From JBDTVS01 sp040007095 (lineage in GTDB: Bacteria > Acidobacteriota > Vicinamibacteria > Vicinamibacterales > CAVVIG01): a stretch of 58,730 nt of DNA. The DNA is taken from assembly GCA_040007095.1 (NCBI GenBank), contig JBDTVS010000075.1, forward strand, positions 1 to 58,730, given 5' to 3'. A program made the position numbers and the translations under genes. The notes beneath the pieces were generated by a model. It was given only the letters and a program-made list of their open reading frames with translations, made no database searches and was not told where the DNA came from. Below, piece after piece: positions 49,125-58,613 of this stretch; position 1 is the stretch's first letter; every line of letters starts with the position of its first letter.

Positions 49125-49799
49125 ATGCTCCCGTCGAGCACTGTCGAGAACTACCTGAAGGCGATTTATCAGGGACAATCGTCCCTGTCGGGCGAAAACC
49201 GTCTCGTGCCAATGGGGCAGGTCGCCTCCGCGCTGAGCGTAGCGCCTGGGACGGCGACGACAATGGTGAAGGCCCTGGCCGAGTCCGGCCTCGCCGTATA
49301 CGAACCCTACAGCGGGGTGCGCCTGAGCCCTGCGGGAGAGAAGCTGGCAGGCCTCGTGCTGCGCCGGCATCGCCTGGTCGAGCTGTTTCTCGTGCAGGTG
49401 ATGGGCATGAGCTGGGCGGAAGTCCACGACGAAGCCGAGCAGCTCGAGCACGTCGTGTCCGAACGCCTGATCGAACGCATCGACGAGATGCTCGGCCATC
49501 CGACCCGCGATCCCCATGGCGATCCGATTCCCAACCCGGATGGAGCAATCGCGAGCCCGGAGCTCGACACCCTGCTCACCTGCCCGGTCGGCACGCGCCT
49601 GCGGGTGACTCGCATCGCTGACCAGGATCCGGCGTTTTTGCGCTTCATCGAGAGCAACGACCTCAAGCCGGGCCAATCGGTCGAAGTCGAAACTCGTGAC
49701 GCAGCGGCCGATTCGGTCCGTTTGCGGAAGGACAACCAGACGCTCACGATCGGCACACGCGCCGCGTCCAAGCTTCTCGTCGAGTCCGATCGTACGTGA
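49125..49799 (+). CDS. DtxR/MntR-family metal-dependent repressor
   Basis: A 224-residue regulator. The winged helix at about 1-65 contains VASALSVAPGTATTMVKALAE, the recognition helix region (quoted in part). The metal-binding dimerisation domain at about 66-140 has RRHRLVELFLVQVMGMSWAEVHDEAEQLEHV with His and Glu ligands (LRRHRLVELFL and DEAEQLEH). A C-terminal FeoA/SH3-like domain starts near 150. The metal is iron or manganese; the family cannot be split by eye. The next gene overlaps or follows closely. Confidence 0.92.
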   Translation: MLPSSTVENYLKAIYQGQSSLSGENRLVPMGQVASALSVAPGTATTMVKALAESGLAVYEPYSGVRLSPAGEKLAGLVLRRHRLVELFLVQVMGMSWAEVHDEAEQLEHVVSERLIERIDEMLGHPTRDPHGDPIPNPDGAIASPELDTLLTCPVGTRLRVTRIADQDPAFLRFIESNDLKPGQSVEVETRDAAADSVRLRKDNQTLTIGTRAASKLLVESDRT

Positions 49800-49849
49800 C
49801 GGCCGTCTCCGAGGCGGCCGATGCGGCCAGTCGACAAGGAGCCTGGGGG

Positions 49850-50749
49850 ATGACCACTCGAACCGGGCTCGCGTTCGCACTCCTGCTGTTCGTCGGCGGT
49901 TCAGCAATCGCGGCGGATGCGGCGCAGGATGTCATCGAGCCCGATCGCCCGGATTTGACCACGGGATCTCATCTGGTCGCCCCGGGCATCGTCCAGTTCG
50001 AAGTCGGATTTCTTTACACGCGGCCCTTCGAAGGCCGGCGGGTCTCCGGTTCGCCGATCACTCTGCGCATCGGCCTCCGCGATTGGCTGGAGGCGCGGGC
50101 TGGCTTCGACGGACTGCTCGTTGCGGCCGACGCCGGCGGCCGCACAACCGGGATCGGAAACGTCCAGTTGGGGGCCAAGATCCGCATCTGGCCCGACTCG
50201 CAAGGCCAGGGTCGCCTCTCTGTCAATCCACAACTGACGCTGGGCACAGCCAGCCCCGAAAAGGGATTCGGCTCCGGCCAATCGGATTTCGCAATTGCCG
50301 CGCTCTTCGGATTCGACCTCGGTCCGCGAGGGCACCTCGACCTGAACTACGGGGTTGGCGCGATCGGCAGCGGCGAAGGCGACGCGCGCTTCGTGCAGCA
50401 CCTGGTATCGGCGTCGGCCAGCGTGTCGGTCGGCGAGCGTTGGAACCCCTATTTCGAAATGTTCAGAATCTCGCGAGAGAGTCCTGACGGTGCCCCGAAC
50501 GTCTCGATCAACACCGGCGTGCTGTACGTGCTCAAGCCGCGGCTCGCCCTGGACGGCGGCATGGCTTTCGGGGTGAGCGACGACGCGCCCGCATTTGCGG
50601 CGTTTGGAGGCTTTTCAATCGCCTTGGGTGGCTCATCCAGCACAGCGCAGCAGACCAAGCCACTGCGAACGGCACGGACAACGTCCCTGACGAGGCCCGC
50701 GGCCGGGCGGCGTGGATACGCGCCGGGTCACCGTTTCCCAGTCGAGTGA
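49850..50749 (+). CDS. Outer-membrane-type protein (phenol MetA-degradation family)
   Basis: About 299 residues from ATG 49850, supported by AAGGAGCC upstream; a GTG at 49796 overlapping the regulator stop is the alternative. A signal peptide (TGLAFALLLFVGGSAIA) is followed by many short alternating beta strands (VQFEVGFLYTRPFEG, IGNVQLGAKIRIWPD, HLDLNYGVGAIGSG), as in transporters annotated as putative MetA-pathway of phenol degradation. It probably forms a small barrel in the outer membrane. The C-terminal basic tail after about 255 is unusual for a barrel. Its place after a metal regulator is suggestive only. Confidence 0.75.
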   Translation: MTTRTGLAFALLLFVGGSAIAADAAQDVIEPDRPDLTTGSHLVAPGIVQFEVGFLYTRPFEGRRVSGSPITLRIGLRDWLEARAGFDGLLVAADAGGRTTGIGNVQLGAKIRIWPDSQGQGRLSVNPQLTLGTASPEKGFGSGQSDFAIAALFGFDLGPRGHLDLNYGVGAIGSGEGDARFVQHLVSASASVSVGERWNPYFEMFRISRESPDGAPNVSINTGVLYVLKPRLALDGGMAFGVSDDAPAFAAFGGFSIALGGSSSTAQQTKPLRTARTTSLTRPAAGRRGYAPGHRFPVE

Positions 50750-50828
50750 CTGACCGTGAGAATCAGCATTGACAGGTTGCTGAAAAAAACCGGCAACGTG
50801 AACTCTGCGGTCTCGACGAGCTCTGCGT

Positions 50829-51524
50829 TCAAACGTCGTGTTTCTTCAAGAAGGGCTGTCGAGAGGCCGTCGGTGACAAGTACCTGCGGAGATCGCGCGC
50901 GCTGTCGACGACCCATGTCCCGGGCTGGAGCTGATCGGTTGGAAATCCCTCCCAGCCAAAGCCGTATCGCGCGAGGCACACTCTCGTCGAAGCCGCGTTC
51001 GCCGTCCGCCAGTCGACCACGGAATCGCCCACGAGGACGGTGCGGTCTGCAGACGCGTTGGCCGACGCCATGAGATGACGCAGGCCCGCTGGATCCGGCT
51101 TGCGGGGAAATGGACCGTCGCCGCCAACCACCTGATCCGCGCGAAAGTATCGCGAGAGGCCCAGGCCTTCGAGGACGCCGCGGGCCGCCTCGATCGGTTT
51201 GTTCGTCAGCACGGCGAGGGCCGCGCGCGGCTCGATCTCGGCCAGCAGCTCCGGAATGCCGTCGTAGGGCCGCGTGTGCCTCAGGAGCCGGCTGTTGTAG
51301 ATGGCCAGGAACCGGTCGAGTGCGTCGGCCGGCTGCGCGAATCCAGCCGCCGCGAAGGCACGCGCCACCAGAACGGGCGCGCCGTCACCGACCATTCGTC
51401 CGATGTCGTCTTCCGGCAGCGGCGCCGCTCCGCACGCCACGAGCGTCGCATTGGCTGACTCGGCGATGTCGCGCCTGGAATCCACGAGCGTGCCGTCGAG
51501 GTCAAAGACGATCAGCTGAAACAT
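50829..51524 (-). CDS. gph: Phosphoglycolate phosphatase-like HAD hydrolase
   Basis: 231 residues from ATG 51524 (MFQLIVFDLDGTLVDSRRDI). HAD motifs: I, DLDGTLVDS with the nucleophile and acid aspartates; II, LAVLTNKP near 108; III, lysine in FPRKPDPAGL near 146; IV, VLVGDSVVDWRTA near 167. The four-helix cap at about 15-85 is the Gph type. It removes phosphate from 2-phosphoglycolate, or a related small phosphate. It overlaps the end of queD by 23 bases. Confidence 0.88.
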   Translation of the reverse strand: MFQLIVFDLDGTLVDSRRDIAESANATLVACGAAPLPEDDIGRMVGDGAPVLVARAFAAAGFAQPADALDRFLAIYNSRLLRHTRPYDGIPELLAEIEPRAALAVLTNKPIEAARGVLEGLGLSRYFRADQVVGGDGPFPRKPDPAGLRHLMASANASADRTVLVGDSVVDWRTANAASTRVCLARYGFGWEGFPTDQLQPGTWVVDSARDLRRYLSPTASRQPFLKKHDV

Positions 51525-51930
51525 CGCTCTCGGCTCGGTATTCCGCAAAGGACGTCGGCGTTTCCCAGACGCCGACCCGGACGACGGGAAACCCCTGGCT
51601 CGCGACGTGGTCGAAGATCAGGCGGGCGATGCGCTCGGCGGTCGGATTGCTGTCGAGGACGTAAACCGGCTCACCAAGCTGCTGCAGCGCGGCAACGAGC
51701 GGATCGTCATGACGGAGCAACATCCGGTGGTCCAACGCCTCGTCGATCCATCCCTTGACTGCCTGTTTGATGTCGCCAAAGTCGCGCACCATGTTGCGGG
51801 GGTCCAGGGTCTCGCTGCGGATCTCGATGTCGACCACGGCATTATGCCCGTGCGGGTGCCGGCACTTGCCGTCGTAGTCCAGAAGACGGTGCCCGTAGCA
51901 GAAATCGATTCGTTTCGTCACAGAATACAT
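51502..51930 (-). CDS. queD: 6-pyruvoyltetrahydropterin synthase / QueD family
   Basis: A 142-residue T-fold enzyme. Zinc ligands are His in FCYGHRLLDYDG near 14 and the pair in CRHPHGHNAVV near 27-29, with Cys23 as the catalytic residue. The C-terminal VWETPTSFAEYR glutamate near 121 anchors the pterin. In most bacteria it makes 6-carboxytetrahydropterin for queuosine; the FCYGHRL start is also seen in PTPS-like homologues, so substrate specificity is open. No other que genes are nearby. Start ATG 51930. Confidence 0.88.
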   Translation of the reverse strand: MYSVTKRIDFCYGHRLLDYDGKCRHPHGHNAVVDIEIRSETLDPRNMVRDFGDIKQAVKGWIDEALDHRMLLRHDDPLVAALQQLGEPVYVLDSNPTAERIARLIFDHVASQGFPVVRVGVWETPTSFAEYRAESDVSADRL

Positions 51931-52020
51931 GGGTGATGGGGGGAGGAGTATTACAGTAAGCGTAATGGAGTAATCGGGGAATGGGGTAATGGAGTGATGG
52001 GTGACGGGGTGATGGGGTCG
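51931..52020. repeat. GTGATGGGG-type degenerate tandem array
   Basis: Degenerate units of about 8-9 bases (ggtgatggg, gtaatggag, ggaatgggg, ggagtgatg, ggtgacggg, ggtgatggg) fill the gap between queD and the M16 peptidase. The array would place several G-rich tracts near the start of transcription of both divergent genes. Confidence 0.7.
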
Positions 52021-52029
52021 GAGGTCGGC

Positions 52030-53394
52030 ATGAAACGCTCACGGACCGGTCGGTTTCTGGTCGCCGTAATCGCGGCGTCGTTCGGCGCTGCCTCGCTCGC
52101 CGCCTTCACCGCGCCGACGGTGAAGTTCAGCGACACGAAGCTGGCCAATGGCTTGCGCGTGATCATCTCGGAAAATCACGCGGCGCCGGTATTCTCCGTC
52201 GCCCTGGTGTACGACGTCGGCTCGCGCGACGAGCGCCTGGGCAGGACCGGGTTTGCCCATCTGTTCGAACACATGATGTTCAAGGGCTCCGACAACGTCG
52301 GACCCGGCGAGCACTTCTATACGATCTTCAGCAACGGCGGCACGATGAACGGGACGACCAACAAGGAGCGGACGCTCTACTTCGAGACCATGCCGGCGAA
52401 CCAGCTCGACGCGGCGTTGTTCCTCGAAGCCGACCGGATGCGCTCGCTGGCCATCGCGAAGGACAATCTCGACAACCAGCGCAACGCGGTCCAGGAAGAG
52501 CGCCGGCTCCGGGTCGACAACCAGCCGTACGGGCGCGCCGATGAAGAGATCGAGGCGCTCGCGTTCGATAACGTCGCCTACAAACATTCGGTGATTGGCT
52601 CGATGGCGGATTTGAACGCTGCCTCCGTCGACGATGTCACGGCGTTTTTCAAGATGTACTACGCTCCCAACAACGCCATCCTCGCCATCGTCGGCGATCT
52701 GAACACGGGCGCGACGCTCGCGCGGGTGCGCAATTACTTCGAGTCGATTCCGTCGCAGCCTGCCCCGCCGCCGGTCGACATCGCGCAGCCGCCGCAGGAG
52801 CGCGAACGGCGCCTCACGATCGAGGATCCGCTGGCGCGCCTGCCGCGGGTCGACATCGGCTATCGGATCCCGTCCACCCTCTCCCCCGACGACGACACCA
52901 TCGATGTCCTGACCGAAATCCTCGCCGGCGGCCGCAGCGGGCGATTCTTCGAGCACATCGTCCGCCAGCAGCAACGGGCGGTGTCGGTGGTCGCCTTCGC
53001 TCCCAACAGCCGCGGCCCACGATTGTTCGGGATCGAAGCCACGCCAACCCCCGGGACGTCCGTCGAGGCGCTCGAGCAGGCGATCTATTCAGAGATAGAC
53101 GGTGTGAAAGCCGGGCCGATTGCCGAGCCGGAGATCGAGAAGGCCCGCAACATGACACGCCGACAATTCATGGGCAGCGTCGCGACGTCGCTGTCGCTGG
53201 CACGGAGCCTGGCCGAGTACGCCCTGTTTTTCGGTGAACCGGGTCGCATCAACACGCGGTGGGACCGCCTCGCGAGGTTCAGCGCCGCCGATGTTCAGCG
53301 TGTCGCGAAGCAGTACCTCACGCCGGAGAACCGGACGGTCGTCATCTCGATTCCGAAACCGCCGGCGGGCGCGCCGGATGGCGGTGCGCGATGA
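52030..53394 (+). CDS. Zinc peptidase, M16 family, catalytic subunit
   Basis: 454 residues from ATG 52030, where GGAGG lies five bases upstream. A signal peptide (FLVAVIAASFGAASLAAF) is followed by the M16 domain. The inverted zinc motif is HLFEH (in GFAHLFEHMMFKGSDNVG near 77) with the downstream glutamate in QRNAVQEERRLRVDNQPYG near 155. A second, non-catalytic M16 half covers about 200-450. It probably degrades peptides in the periplasm as a heterodimer with the next gene, which lacks the zinc motif. Confidence 0.93.
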   Translation: MKRSRTGRFLVAVIAASFGAASLAAFTAPTVKFSDTKLANGLRVIISENHAAPVFSVALVYDVGSRDERLGRTGFAHLFEHMMFKGSDNVGPGEHFYTIFSNGGTMNGTTNKERTLYFETMPANQLDAALFLEADRMRSLAIAKDNLDNQRNAVQEERRLRVDNQPYGRADEEIEALAFDNVAYKHSVIGSMADLNAASVDDVTAFFKMYYAPNNAILAIVGDLNTGATLARVRNYFESIPSQPAPPPVDIAQPPQERERRLTIEDPLARLPRVDIGYRIPSTLSPDDDTIDVLTEILAGGRSGRFFEHIVRQQQRAVSVVAFAPNSRGPRLFGIEATPTPGTSVEALEQAIYSEIDGVKAGPIAEPEIEKARNMTRRQFMGSVATSLSLARSLAEYALFFGEPGRINTRWDRLARFSAADVQRVAKQYLTPENRTVVISIPKPPAGAPDGGAR

Positions 53395-54932
53395 AGTCCC
53401 AGCTGTTGGTCGCGCTTGGTGTCGTTGTCGCGGTCAGTATCGCCGGCTCCGAGGGGATCAGATCAGGGAATCAAGCCGCGGGCTTCCGACCGGCGGCAAC
53501 GGCCCTGGGGTTGGGGTTGAGTCAGCGTCTCTCCGCGCAGGAGCCTCCACCGACGCAGGGGCTCGTCCGCAAGGGCAAGGTGCCTGTTTCGAATGAGATT
53601 CTGAAAATCAACTTCCCCCGTCCGGCAGAAACCACGCTGTCGAACGGGCTGCGCCTGCTGGTGCTCGAAGATCACCGTCTGCCGCAGGTGTCCTTCCAGC
53701 TGTTGATACCGGGCGCGGGGGGATACGACGACCCCGCGGATCAACCGGGTCTCGCCTCGTTCACGGCCGCGTTGATGCGCGAGGGCACGGGCACGCGGAC
53801 GTCGAGCCAGATCGCCCAGCAGCTCGAGATCATGGCGGCGACGCTCAACCTCGGCGCCGGCAGCTCGCCGGAAGCGACGATTGCCGGCTCGTGCCTCACC
53901 GACCAGGCCGCGGCGTTGCTCGACCTGGCGGCCGACGTCATCCTCCACCCGTCGTTCCCGGAAGAGGAGATCGCGCGGTACAAGCAGCGCACCCGCGCTT
54001 CGTTGACCCAGCAGCGCGGCAATCCGGGTTTTCTCGCTGCGGAGATGTTCTCGAAGGCGGTGTACGGTTCGCATCCGGCCGCCCGCCTCTCGCCAACGCT
54101 CGCCGCGGTCGACCGCCTGAAACGGGAGGACCTGGTGCAGTTCCATCGCACGCACTACCTGCCGGATCGCGCCGTGCTTGCCGTCGCCGGCGATGTCTCG
54201 ATGCTGCAGGCACGCTTCGTCACCGAATCAAAGCTCGGCAGCTGGGCAAAGCCCTCGGTGTCGACGACCGCGCCGGTCCCGGAGCCTGCCCCCGTGGACA
54301 GCGCGAAGATCTACTTCATCGCACGGCCGAGCTCGGTTCAGACGAACTTGATCGTCGGCACGCCGGCGATTGAGCGGACCAGCCCCGACTACGACGTTCT
54401 GTCGGTCATGAACAAGATCGTGGGCGGCGGGCCGACGGGCCGGCTGTTCCTGCACTTGCGCGAGGAGAAGGGTTACACCTATGGCGCGTCGAGCGCACTC
54501 GACGCGCGGCAGCACCGGGGCGACTGGTCCGCGTCCACCAATGTCAGGAGCGAAGTCACCGAGCCGGCGCTCCGCGACCTGCTCGAAGAAATCCGTCAGA
54601 TTCGCGAGACCCCGGTCACCGACGAGGAACTCGCCGATGCCAAGCGGTCGATGGTGGCGTCCTTCGCGCTGTCGCTGGAATCCCCGGCGCAGCTGCTCAA
54701 CCTCTCTCTGACGCAGTGGCGCTACAAGCTGCCCGGCAACTATTGGGACCGGTACGCGGAGCGCGTGATGGCCGTCACCAAAGACCAGGTTCAGGCTGCC
54801 GCACGCAAGTATCTGGCCCAGGACCGGCTGCAGGTCGTGGTGGTGGGCGATCCGACACGCGCGCTTGATCCACTCAAGAAGCTCGGTCCGGTCGAGACCT
54901 ACGACGAAAGCGGCCAGCGGACCGCGTTTTGA
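53391..54932 (+). CDS. M16-family peptidase-like subunit without zinc motif
   Basis: 513 residues from ATG 53391 overlapping the previous TGA (ATGA). It has a signal peptide (LLVALGVVVAVSIAGSEG) and long linker, then the M16 fold from about 85 (TTLSNGLRLLVLEDHRLPQV). Where HxxEH should stand the sequence is GLASFTAALMREGTGTRT, so it cannot bind zinc. The C-terminal half retains GGGPTGRLFLHLREEKGYTYGA near 345, the usual R/Y loop that completes the active site of the partner. Bacterial M16 pairs of this design work as alpha/beta dimers. Confidence 0.92.
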   Translation: MKSQLLVALGVVVAVSIAGSEGIRSGNQAAGFRPAATALGLGLSQRLSAQEPPPTQGLVRKGKVPVSNEILKINFPRPAETTLSNGLRLLVLEDHRLPQVSFQLLIPGAGGYDDPADQPGLASFTAALMREGTGTRTSSQIAQQLEIMAATLNLGAGSSPEATIAGSCLTDQAAALLDLAADVILHPSFPEEEIARYKQRTRASLTQQRGNPGFLAAEMFSKAVYGSHPAARLSPTLAAVDRLKREDLVQFHRTHYLPDRAVLAVAGDVSMLQARFVTESKLGSWAKPSVSTTAPVPEPAPVDSAKIYFIARPSSVQTNLIVGTPAIERTSPDYDVLSVMNKIVGGGPTGRLFLHLREEKGYTYGASSALDARQHRGDWSASTNVRSEVTEPALRDLLEEIRQIRETPVTDEELADAKRSMVASFALSLESPAQLLNLSLTQWRYKLPGNYWDRYAERVMAVTKDQVQAAARKYLAQDRLQVVVVGDPTRALDPLKKLGPVETYDESGQRTAF

Positions 54933-54940
54933 AACGTAGA

Positions 54941-55053
54941 GCTCAAACTCAAAACTTGAAACTTAGAACTTAAAAGGACGTGACTGGTCCGGTTAAAGGC
55001 GCGCAGCCAGCGCAGTCCTTCTTAGTTTTCAGTTTTCAGTTTTAAGTTTCGAG
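54941..55053. repeat. Inverted heptad (AAACTTGA/AAACTGA) arrays between convergent genes
   Basis: The left array (54941-54975: ctcaaactcaaaacttgaaa...) and right array (55021-55053: cttagttttcagttttcagt...) are inverted relative to each other across about 45 bases. Together they form a long imperfect hairpin that could end transcription from both sides. The right array supplies the last codons and stop of nagA. Confidence 0.75.
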
Positions 55054-56255
55054 TACACCAGCTGCCCGCCGATATACGTCTGCACGACTGACAGCTGGGA
55101 ATCGAGGACGACCAAATCGGCGACGGCGTTGACCGCCAGGACGCCGAAACCCACCAGACCCAGCTCGCGCGCCGCCGTGGTCGAGCAGACGGTGACCGCG
55201 TCCACGAGCGACAGACCGACGCGACCGACGAGGAACTGGAAGACGCGATCCATTGTCGCGACGCTTCCGGCCAGCGTCTCGTCGGGAAGAAACGCCCCGG
55301 AGGATCGGGCCTGAATCGGTTGTCCCCCCAGCATGGCCCGGGCGCCAACCGGCAAGCCCGAGGCGGCGGTACCGTCGGTGATCGCGAGAATGCGGGACGG
55401 GCGCTTCGCGGCAATCGCCGTGCGAATCGCCGCGGGGTGGAGGTGGTAGCCGTCGCAGATCAGCTCGGCCGCGATGTCGTCGGTCTGCAACACGGCGCCG
55501 ACCAGCCCCGGCGCGCGGTGCTCGAACGGCGCCATCCGATTGAAGAGGTGCGTCGCATGACGCGCGCCGGCGGCGATCGCCTCGAGCGCGCGATCGAAGG
55601 TCGCCGCCGAATGGCCGAGCGCGGCCCGGATGCCACGAGCCGCCAGCCATGCCGTCAGTTCGAGACCGCCATCAAGCTCCGGCGCAAGCGTGACGATGGC
55701 GATGTCTGGAGCGGCGCGTTCGATTTCACGCAGGATGTCGGCGCCGGTGAAATCGATCGACGAACGTGATGGGTCCGTTTCGCGGACCGCTGAAGCCGCC
55801 GGATCGGCTGACGCCGCCATGGCGGCGCGGGGGGTTCTCAAACACGCCCCGGGCTGGGCCCCCCGATATTCCGGATTGATGAAATTACTCTCGAGGTGCG
55901 CCGGCAGAACCCTCGCCCCGCGACCGTTTCCCGCCTGGCGCATCCCCCGGACTTGCGTCAGGACATCCCGCAGCGCGGGCGGCGGGCAGGCGACCGTCGT
56001 GGGGCAGAACGCCGTGACACCATAGCGTGGCAGTTGCTCGGACATTCTGCCGATCGCGCCCGGACTGTCGAGCACGTCGACGCCGCCGACGCCATGAACG
56101 TGCACGTCGATGAATCCCGGCACGATATAGTGGTGCAGCAGGGTGCCGCCAGGCTTCGCGGCGATCTCGACAATACGCCCGTCGTGGATCACGACAGTGC
56201 CAGGCGAGACAATCCGGTCGGGCAGGACCAGGTCGGCGCCAGACAGCACGATCAT
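55029..56255 (-). CDS. nagA: N-acetylglucosamine-6-phosphate deacetylase
   Basis: A 408-residue amidohydrolase removing acetyl from GlcNAc-6-P. Landmarks: IVPGFIDVHVHGVGGVDVLD near 43 (HxH), PAHLESNFINPEYRGAQPGA near 118 with the metal glutamate, ALGHSAATFDRALEAI near 209 with histidine, HATHLFNRMAPFEHR near 230, and the catalytic aspartate LAITDGTAASGLP near 290. The last residues, SKLKTEN, are encoded by the heptad array and are not part of the fold. No nagB or PTS gene is adjacent. Confidence 0.94.
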   Translation of the reverse strand: MIVLSGADLVLPDRIVSPGTVVIHDGRIVEIAAKPGGTLLHHYIVPGFIDVHVHGVGGVDVLDSPGAIGRMSEQLPRYGVTAFCPTTVACPPPALRDVLTQVRGMRQAGNGRGARVLPAHLESNFINPEYRGAQPGACLRTPRAAMAASADPAASAVRETDPSRSSIDFTGADILREIERAAPDIAIVTLAPELDGGLELTAWLAARGIRAALGHSAATFDRALEAIAAGARHATHLFNRMAPFEHRAPGLVGAVLQTDDIAAELICDGYHLHPAAIRTAIAAKRPSRILAITDGTAASGLPVGARAMLGGQPIQARSSGAFLPDETLAGSVATMDRVFQFLVGRVGLSLVDAVTVCSTTAARELGLVGFGVLAVNAVADLVVLDSQLSVVQTYIGGQLVYSKLKTEN

Positions 56256-56291
56256 GATGGACGAGGGACCCCGGATGGCAGACGGAAGATC

Positions 56292-56783
56292 TCAGCGATC
56301 CTCGGCTCGCCAGTCGCTATGCACGTGCAGTTTCTGACCGAGGAGAGGCAGAGGCACAATCTGCGTATCGCCGTCTTCGCTGGCCGAACGGAAAAACGCG
56401 CGGTTGACGCGGCCGAGGAGCGCGGACAGCAACCCTTCGTCGGGAGCGTGAATCACGAGCACGCCGCCCCCCTGGTCGGGAGGGAACCGGCGGTCGTCGA
56501 GGTAATCGCGGTCCAGCGTGACCAGCGTGCGCCGAAGCTGCCAGGCGAGTCGATAGTGCGTCACATCGGACGCGCGACGCAACTCGTCCTCCTCGAGGAC
56601 GAACAACACGTCCCAGCCAAGATGCCGGCGCATGTAGCTGACCAGGCCCGCGGGCACGTTGGCGTCGGCGTAAATCCGCGGTCGCGGCGAGAGGCGTTCG
56701 GCGTGCGCAGCCAGCTCCGATGAAAGCGTCCCCACCTTCACTCTCTCACTTGTACTATTGCGCTGTCTGAAATAGCTTAACAT
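56292..56783 (-). CDS. DUF5615 / Mut7-C-like PIN-fold protein
   Basis: 163 residues from ATG 56783 (MLSYFRQRNSTSERVKVGTL); the longer open frame lies over the next gene. The PIN-like core is PRIYADANVPAGLVSYMRRH near 36 with an N-terminal Asp, WDVLFVLEEDELRRASDVTH near 57, TLVTLDRDYLDDRRFPPDQGG near 85 (given by its start) and GVLVIHAP. This is the DUF5615 arrangement often found in toxin-antitoxin pairs, but there is no antitoxin-sized gene beside it and it is longer than typical toxins. It is divergent from the PH-like gene with nine bases between starts. Confidence 0.78.
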   Translation of the reverse strand: MLSYFRQRNSTSERVKVGTLSSELAAHAERLSPRPRIYADANVPAGLVSYMRRHLGWDVLFVLEEDELRRASDVTHYRLAWQLRRTLVTLDRDYLDDRRFPPDQGGGVLVIHAPDEGLLSALLGRVNRAFFRSASEDGDTQIVPLPLLGQKLHVHSDWRAEDR

Positions 56784-56792
56784 CTGCGTGAG

Positions 56793-57209
56793 ATGACTAG
56801 CGAGTGGCAGTGGGTGTGGTACGCGGTCTCGTCGGTCGCAGCGATCGCGGCCGTGTTCGTGTGGATCGTGTGGCTCAAGGGGCGGCCCTTTGCGGCGGGC
56901 GACGTCTTCCGGGCCAGCCGTTTGAGCGCGGGCAATCATCTATTCCCGACCCAGGTCTTGATCTCGCCGACCAGCGTCGTCCAGTTCACGCCGCGTTGGA
57001 TCGGCAAGGAGGAAGAGTCGATTCACATGGCGCATCTGGCGTCGGTGAAAATCGACACCAAGCTGCTGCTGTCCGACGTGCTGATCGAAACGACGGGCGG
57101 CCAGAACCCGATCCGGTGTCACGGGCACCACAAGCGCGACGCCACCAAGATGAAGGCGCTGATCGAGCAGTATCAAAACGACTACTACCGACCTGCGGAC
57201 AAGCGGTAG
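56793..57209 (+). CDS. Small membrane-anchored protein, PH-like C-terminal domain
   Basis: A 138-residue protein with one N-terminal helix (WYAVSSVAAIAAVFVWIVWL at about 9-28) and a cytosolic domain of short beta strands: NHLFPTQVLISPTSVVQF, SIHMAHLASVKIDTKLLLSDVLIE, then a HGHHKRDATKMKALIEQYQ helix. This strand-strand-helix pattern suggests a bacterial PH-like domain, but I cannot confirm it. It stands 23 bases before the sigma-54 activator on the same strand and is likely in one operon with it. Confidence 0.7.
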   Translation: MTSEWQWVWYAVSSVAAIAAVFVWIVWLKGRPFAAGDVFRASRLSAGNHLFPTQVLISPTSVVQFTPRWIGKEEESIHMAHLASVKIDTKLLLSDVLIETTGGQNPIRCHGHHKRDATKMKALIEQYQNDYYRPADKR

Positions 57210-57232
57210 ACGGTAGAAGAGACAAGGCTCAC

Positions 57233-58594
<1,362 letters not shown>

Positions 58595-58613
58595 GAAGCT
58601 CCAACCTGCTGAT

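Noticed and set aside
56292..56783. Toxin of a toxin-antitoxin pair
   Set aside because: The PIN-like fold fits, but no small antitoxin gene lies beside it and the neighbours are unrelated, so a toxin role is not claimed.
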